Source: Lachnospiraceae bacterium UBA7054
GTDB taxonomy: Bacteria > Bacillota > Clostridia > Lachnospirales > Lachnospiraceae
DNA: 8,146 bases
Assembly: GCA_002492725.1 (NCBI GenBank)
Contig: DLAF01000012.1
Location: 1-8,146 of the forward strand
Direction: 5' to 3'
In this document: in pieces, positions 5,969 through 8,146 of the stretch
Position numbering within the stretch: the stretch's first letter is position 1
Layout: every line of letters starts with the position of its first letter
The notes under the pieces: generated by a model
What the model saw: only the letters and a program-made list of their open reading frames with translations
Databases searched by the model: none
Told to the model about the DNA's origin: nothing
Program-made: the position numbers and the translations under genes

Positions 5969-6840
5969 CTTTCTTTTTCTTTCTTCTCCTGTTCTTTCTT
6001 CTCCTTCTCCGCTTTCTCTTTTTCCCTCTTATCAATTGCCTGTTGTATGGTATCCTTCGTCTTATCCTTTTCCGACGTCTTTTCCCCTACCTTTTTATCC
6101 ACCGTACCGGACAGCCAATTTGACAGGATATCGGAATACTTCCCGTTCTTTGTATAGGTCCCCTTTGCCTTCGCTGCAGCGGACGCAACGGATGCCGCAC
6201 GGCTGATATTCCCCGCCTTCTGAGAAACCCTGTCAGCAAAGGAGCCATAACCCGAGAACGTGGATTTTAAAGTGTTAATATTGGCTTTTTTCAAATTGTC
6301 CTCATTTAGTTCCAGCTTATTGCCGCTGCCGATATGTAAGCCGATTTTCGAGAGCAGTTTCTGTGTCTTTTCCGTCATACCCGTCATCCAGGCCGCATTT
6401 TGAAGCACACCTTTGGTGTCCGAACTCCCCGTCTGTTCGACTACGGCATTATAATGATCCACAAAGGATTTCACCGCTTTCGTAATCGCTTCCCAGTCAT
6501 AATCCTCCGTCTCGGTCTCCTCCCCGGTTTCTTCATCTTTCCCGGTAAATTTCTTCTTTTCCCAGAGGGCAGGATTGCTTAGAGCTTCCACCGATTTTTT
6601 TAGGGCATCCGCGCTCGATCCCATCAATTTTAATTTCTGCGCGCTATCTCCCGACACGGACGCTTTTTCCGCCTCCTGCTTGGCGCAGTATGCCTTCATC
6701 ATCTTTCGATAGCTTCCGTTTTTGATCGAAGCGTAGTCTGAGAGTATATTCCCGCTGCCTCCCCCGCCCCCTGCGAGCAGAGCCGTGACATCATAACCGG
6801 AATTGGTATTGACATAGTCCTTCATATAATCGTTTGCCAT
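5953..6840 (-). CDS. FliD C-terminal-domain-like protein
   Basis: In this 295-residue protein, residues about 65-215 follow the pattern of the FliD (flagellar cap, HAP2) C-terminal region. That pattern is a helix (SSADALKKSVEAL), then VKSFVDHYNAVVEQT (123-137), then LLSKIGLHIGSGNKLELNEDNL (162-183), then STFSGYGSFADRVSQKAG (193-210). The FliD N-terminal part is missing. Instead there is a 45-residue start with a run of glycines (24-30), and the protein ends in a highly charged Lys/Glu tail (262-294). No signal peptide is seen; if secreted, flagellar export is one possibility. AGGAGG lies about 9 nt before the start. It diverges from the FlxA-like gene, which supports a motility or surface role. 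The similarity is judged by eye, so an unrelated helical protein remains possible. Confidence 0.7.
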   Translation of the reverse strand: MANDYMKDYVNTNSGYDVTALLAGGGGGSGNILSDYASIKNGSYRKMMKAYCAKQEAEKASVSGDSAQKLKLMGSSADALKKSVEALSNPALWEKKKFTGKDEETGEETETEDYDWEAITKAVKSFVDHYNAVVEQTGSSDTKGVLQNAAWMTGMTEKTQKLLSKIGLHIGSGNKLELNEDNLKKANINTLKSTFSGYGSFADRVSQKAGNISRAASVASAAAKAKGTYTKNGKYSDILSNWLSGTVDKKVGEKTSEKDKTKDTIQQAIDKREKEKAEKEKKEQEKKEKERADRV

Positions 6841-6989
6841 CGTTTTCCGCCTCCTTTTTTATCTCTTTTCCTGTTCTACTGCTGCCTTTCATGGAATGTT
6901 TCGGAATCTGCCGACGCAAACTGAACCGCCGCGCACCGAAAGACCCTTTTTCTGTTGTAAAAGAACAAATTGGCAAGGAAAAAAAGCTC

Positions 6990-7018
6990 TTGTTTATCCG
7001 CGCAAAAAATGGTAAAAT
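6990..7018 (+). promoter_or_regulatory. Candidate promoter of the FlxA-like gene
   Basis: TTGTTT (6990-6995), a 17-nt spacer and TAAAAT (7013-7018) preceded by TGG form an extended -10 promoter. Transcription would start near 7025, giving a leader of about 93 nt. I found no properly spaced flagellar sigma-D site (TAAA with GCCGATAT). Confidence 0.5.
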
Positions 7019-7025
7019 ATAGATA

Positions 7026-7054
7026 ATAATATTTTAATAACGGATATCATGCAA
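7026..7054 (-). promoter_or_regulatory. Candidate promoter of the FliD_C-like gene
   Basis: On the minus strand, TTGCAT (7049-7054) and TATTAT (7026-7031) are 17 nt apart. Transcription would start near 7019, giving a leader of about 180 nt. It interlocks with the opposite-strand promoter. The DNA here is very AT-rich, so a chance match is a real risk. The rest of the 277-bp divergent region holds no gene I can support. Confidence 0.4.
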
Positions 7055-7117
7055 TTATTATTTAGATGGGACGGAATTTCCAAAATCATCCTCTAACGGG
7101 GGAAAGGAGATGATTCT

Positions 7118-8113
7118 ATGGCAATCGGGGGAATTGGCAGTACTTCTCCTATGAACAGTATGTCAGCTATGCAGACCACTCGTTCATCTGATTTAAAAGA
7201 TCAGAAAACCAAGAGTCTGCAAAACGATATTACCCAGGTACAACAACAGATGCAGAAGATCTCATCCGCTGAAGATCTTTCTGTCACGGAAAAGGAAGCG
7301 GAGAAAAAGAAACTTGAACAGGAAAAATCCGACCTTTCCACCAAGTTAAAGCTGCATCAGGATGAGCTTCTCAAGTCACAGAAAAGGGAAATCAAACTGG
7401 CCCAGCTTCAGGAAGAACGCGAACCGGAAAAAGCAGAAGCCTCCGAAGACAACGTACAGACAGCGGAAACATCCTCTGTTTCTGATTCCACAGATAAAAA
7501 GAATCTGCCTGCTGACGAGAGACGCTCTTTACAGCCGGGAACGATTATTACCCAAAATAGCGACGGCACTGTCATTCTGAAAGAAGTCATGAATCAGACT
7601 GCGGATCGTAGTGCGGATGCCAAAAGCAGTCCGACTGACGAAGCCAAAGAAAAAACCGGTTTCGAATCCGAAAAAGCCGCGGCAAAGCAAACAGTCCAAA
7701 CTAACGAAGACGATACGGCAGCAGATACCGGTTTGACCGAAAGTGAAGTACAGGCAATGGTATCCGCGGATTCCACCATGCAACAGGCGGATCGTCAGGG
7801 AACACTTGTAAACAAGACCGGCAACGACATTGCCGTTTTAAAAAGCGAGATTAAGCAGGATGCTCTCCGCGGCGTAGATACGGACAAAAAGGAAGCGGAA
7901 TTAAAAGAGCTGCAGAAACAACAAAAACGGGAAATGGAAGTCCAATTCTCGATGTTGGGCGAAGCAAACCGCACGGCGCAGACAGCAACAGAAACAAATG
8001 CATCCGCAAACAGCACACAGATTGACTCGGAAAGAACCTTCCATGTCAGCGGTATCGGCGCGTCACAGGAGGATCAGGCATTACAACAGGGATTTCAGGT
8101 TTCCATCGCATAA
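7118..8113 (+). CDS. FlxA-like coiled-coil protein
   Basis: This 331-residue, hydrophilic, cysteine-free protein starts with a Gly/Ser/Met-rich stretch (1-20). It then has a coiled coil over residues 25-100 (NDITQVQQQMQKI, then KEAEKKKLEQEKSDL) of the FlxA-like type, two helices joined by a short loop. Residues 100-230 are low-complexity, rich in Ala, Thr, Ser, Asp and Glu, and look disordered. Residues 235-280 repeat the coiled-coil theme (NDIAVLKSEIKQDAL, then KKEAELKELQKQQ). The end resembles a short amphipathic cap. E. coli flxA is a flagellar-class gene of unknown function. AAAGGAG lies 8 nt before the ATG. No signal peptide or membrane helix is present. The next gene starts just past the window and is probably in the same operon. 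The family call is by pattern. Confidence 0.72.
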   Translation: MAIGGIGSTSPMNSMSAMQTTRSSDLKDQKTKSLQNDITQVQQQMQKISSAEDLSVTEKEAEKKKLEQEKSDLSTKLKLHQDELLKSQKREIKLAQLQEEREPEKAEASEDNVQTAETSSVSDSTDKKNLPADERRSLQPGTIITQNSDGTVILKEVMNQTADRSADAKSSPTDEAKEKTGFESEKAAAKQTVQTNEDDTAADTGLTESEVQAMVSADSTMQQADRQGTLVNKTGNDIAVLKSEIKQDALRGVDTDKKEAELKELQKQQKREMEVQFSMLGEANRTAQTATETNASANSTQIDSERTFHVSGIGASQEDQALQQGFQVSIA

Positions 8114-8130
8114 GAATACGGAAATCGAGT

Positions 8131-8136
8131 AGGAGG
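8131..8136 (+). promoter_or_regulatory. Ribosome binding site of the next gene
   Basis: AGGAGG lies 17 nt after the stop of the FlxA-like gene, with 10 bases left before the window ends. A downstream plus-strand gene should begin at or just beyond the edge, in the same transcript. No terminator lies between. Confidence 0.6.
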
Positions 8137-8146
8137 AAATTTCTCT

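Noticed and set aside
6905..6945. GACGCAAA followed by CCGCC, reminiscent of a cyclic di-GMP (GEMM) riboswitch
   Set aside because: The matching GGCAAACC segment and GAAA tetraloop stem are absent, and the likely promoter of the FlxA-like gene lies downstream of it.
7013..7047. TAAA and CGGATAT as a flagellar sigma-D promoter for the FlxA-like gene
   Set aside because: The spacing is 23 nt instead of about 15 and the -10 has mismatches; the sigma-A extended -10 fits better.

Overview
The window looks like a chromosomal segment of a Gram-positive gut-type Clostridia, most likely Lachnospiraceae. The reasons are strong AGGAGG-type ribosome binding sites before nearly every gene, the style of the Rpn-family nuclease, a FapA (DUF342) protein, a FlxA-like protein, and a membrane GGDEF protein with a second, degenerate GGDEF-like domain. 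The genus cannot be fixed from this sequence alone.

Layout. (a) 28-1983, minus strand: a two-gene unit with its own promoter, a FapA-family protein followed by a 72-residue CxxC protein, closed by a strong hairpin. (b) 1991-3146: a PD-(D/E)XK nuclease gene of the Rpn family lies between two identical 102-bp direct repeats. Each repeat can fold into a three-way-junction-like structure. A scrap resembling the 3' end of a second rpn gene sits between the intact gene and the right-hand repeat. (c) 3147-3723: an AT-rich control region with two ATGCWGCAT near-palindromes, then the first plus-strand gene, a small XRE-type regulator. (d) 3735-5934, minus strand: a seven-helix membrane diguanylate cyclase and, downstream, a small lipoprotein. 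(e) 5943-8146: two divergent genes, one with a region like the C-terminal domain of the flagellar cap protein FliD, the other a FlxA-like coiled-coil protein. The window ends just after the ribosome binding site of a further gene.

How it fits together. FapA, the cyclase, the FliD_C-like protein and the FlxA-like protein all suggest motility, surface assembly and cyclic di-GMP signalling, though no core flagellar gene is present. The repeat-rpn-repeat unit, possibly with the XRE gene, looks like an accessory insertion just upstream of the fapA promoter. The most unusual feature is the pair of perfect structured repeats bracketing the nuclease gene. They could be a dispersed repeat family associated with rpn genes, a substrate or landing site for the nuclease, or structured ends of its transcript. 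The sequence alone does not decide between these.
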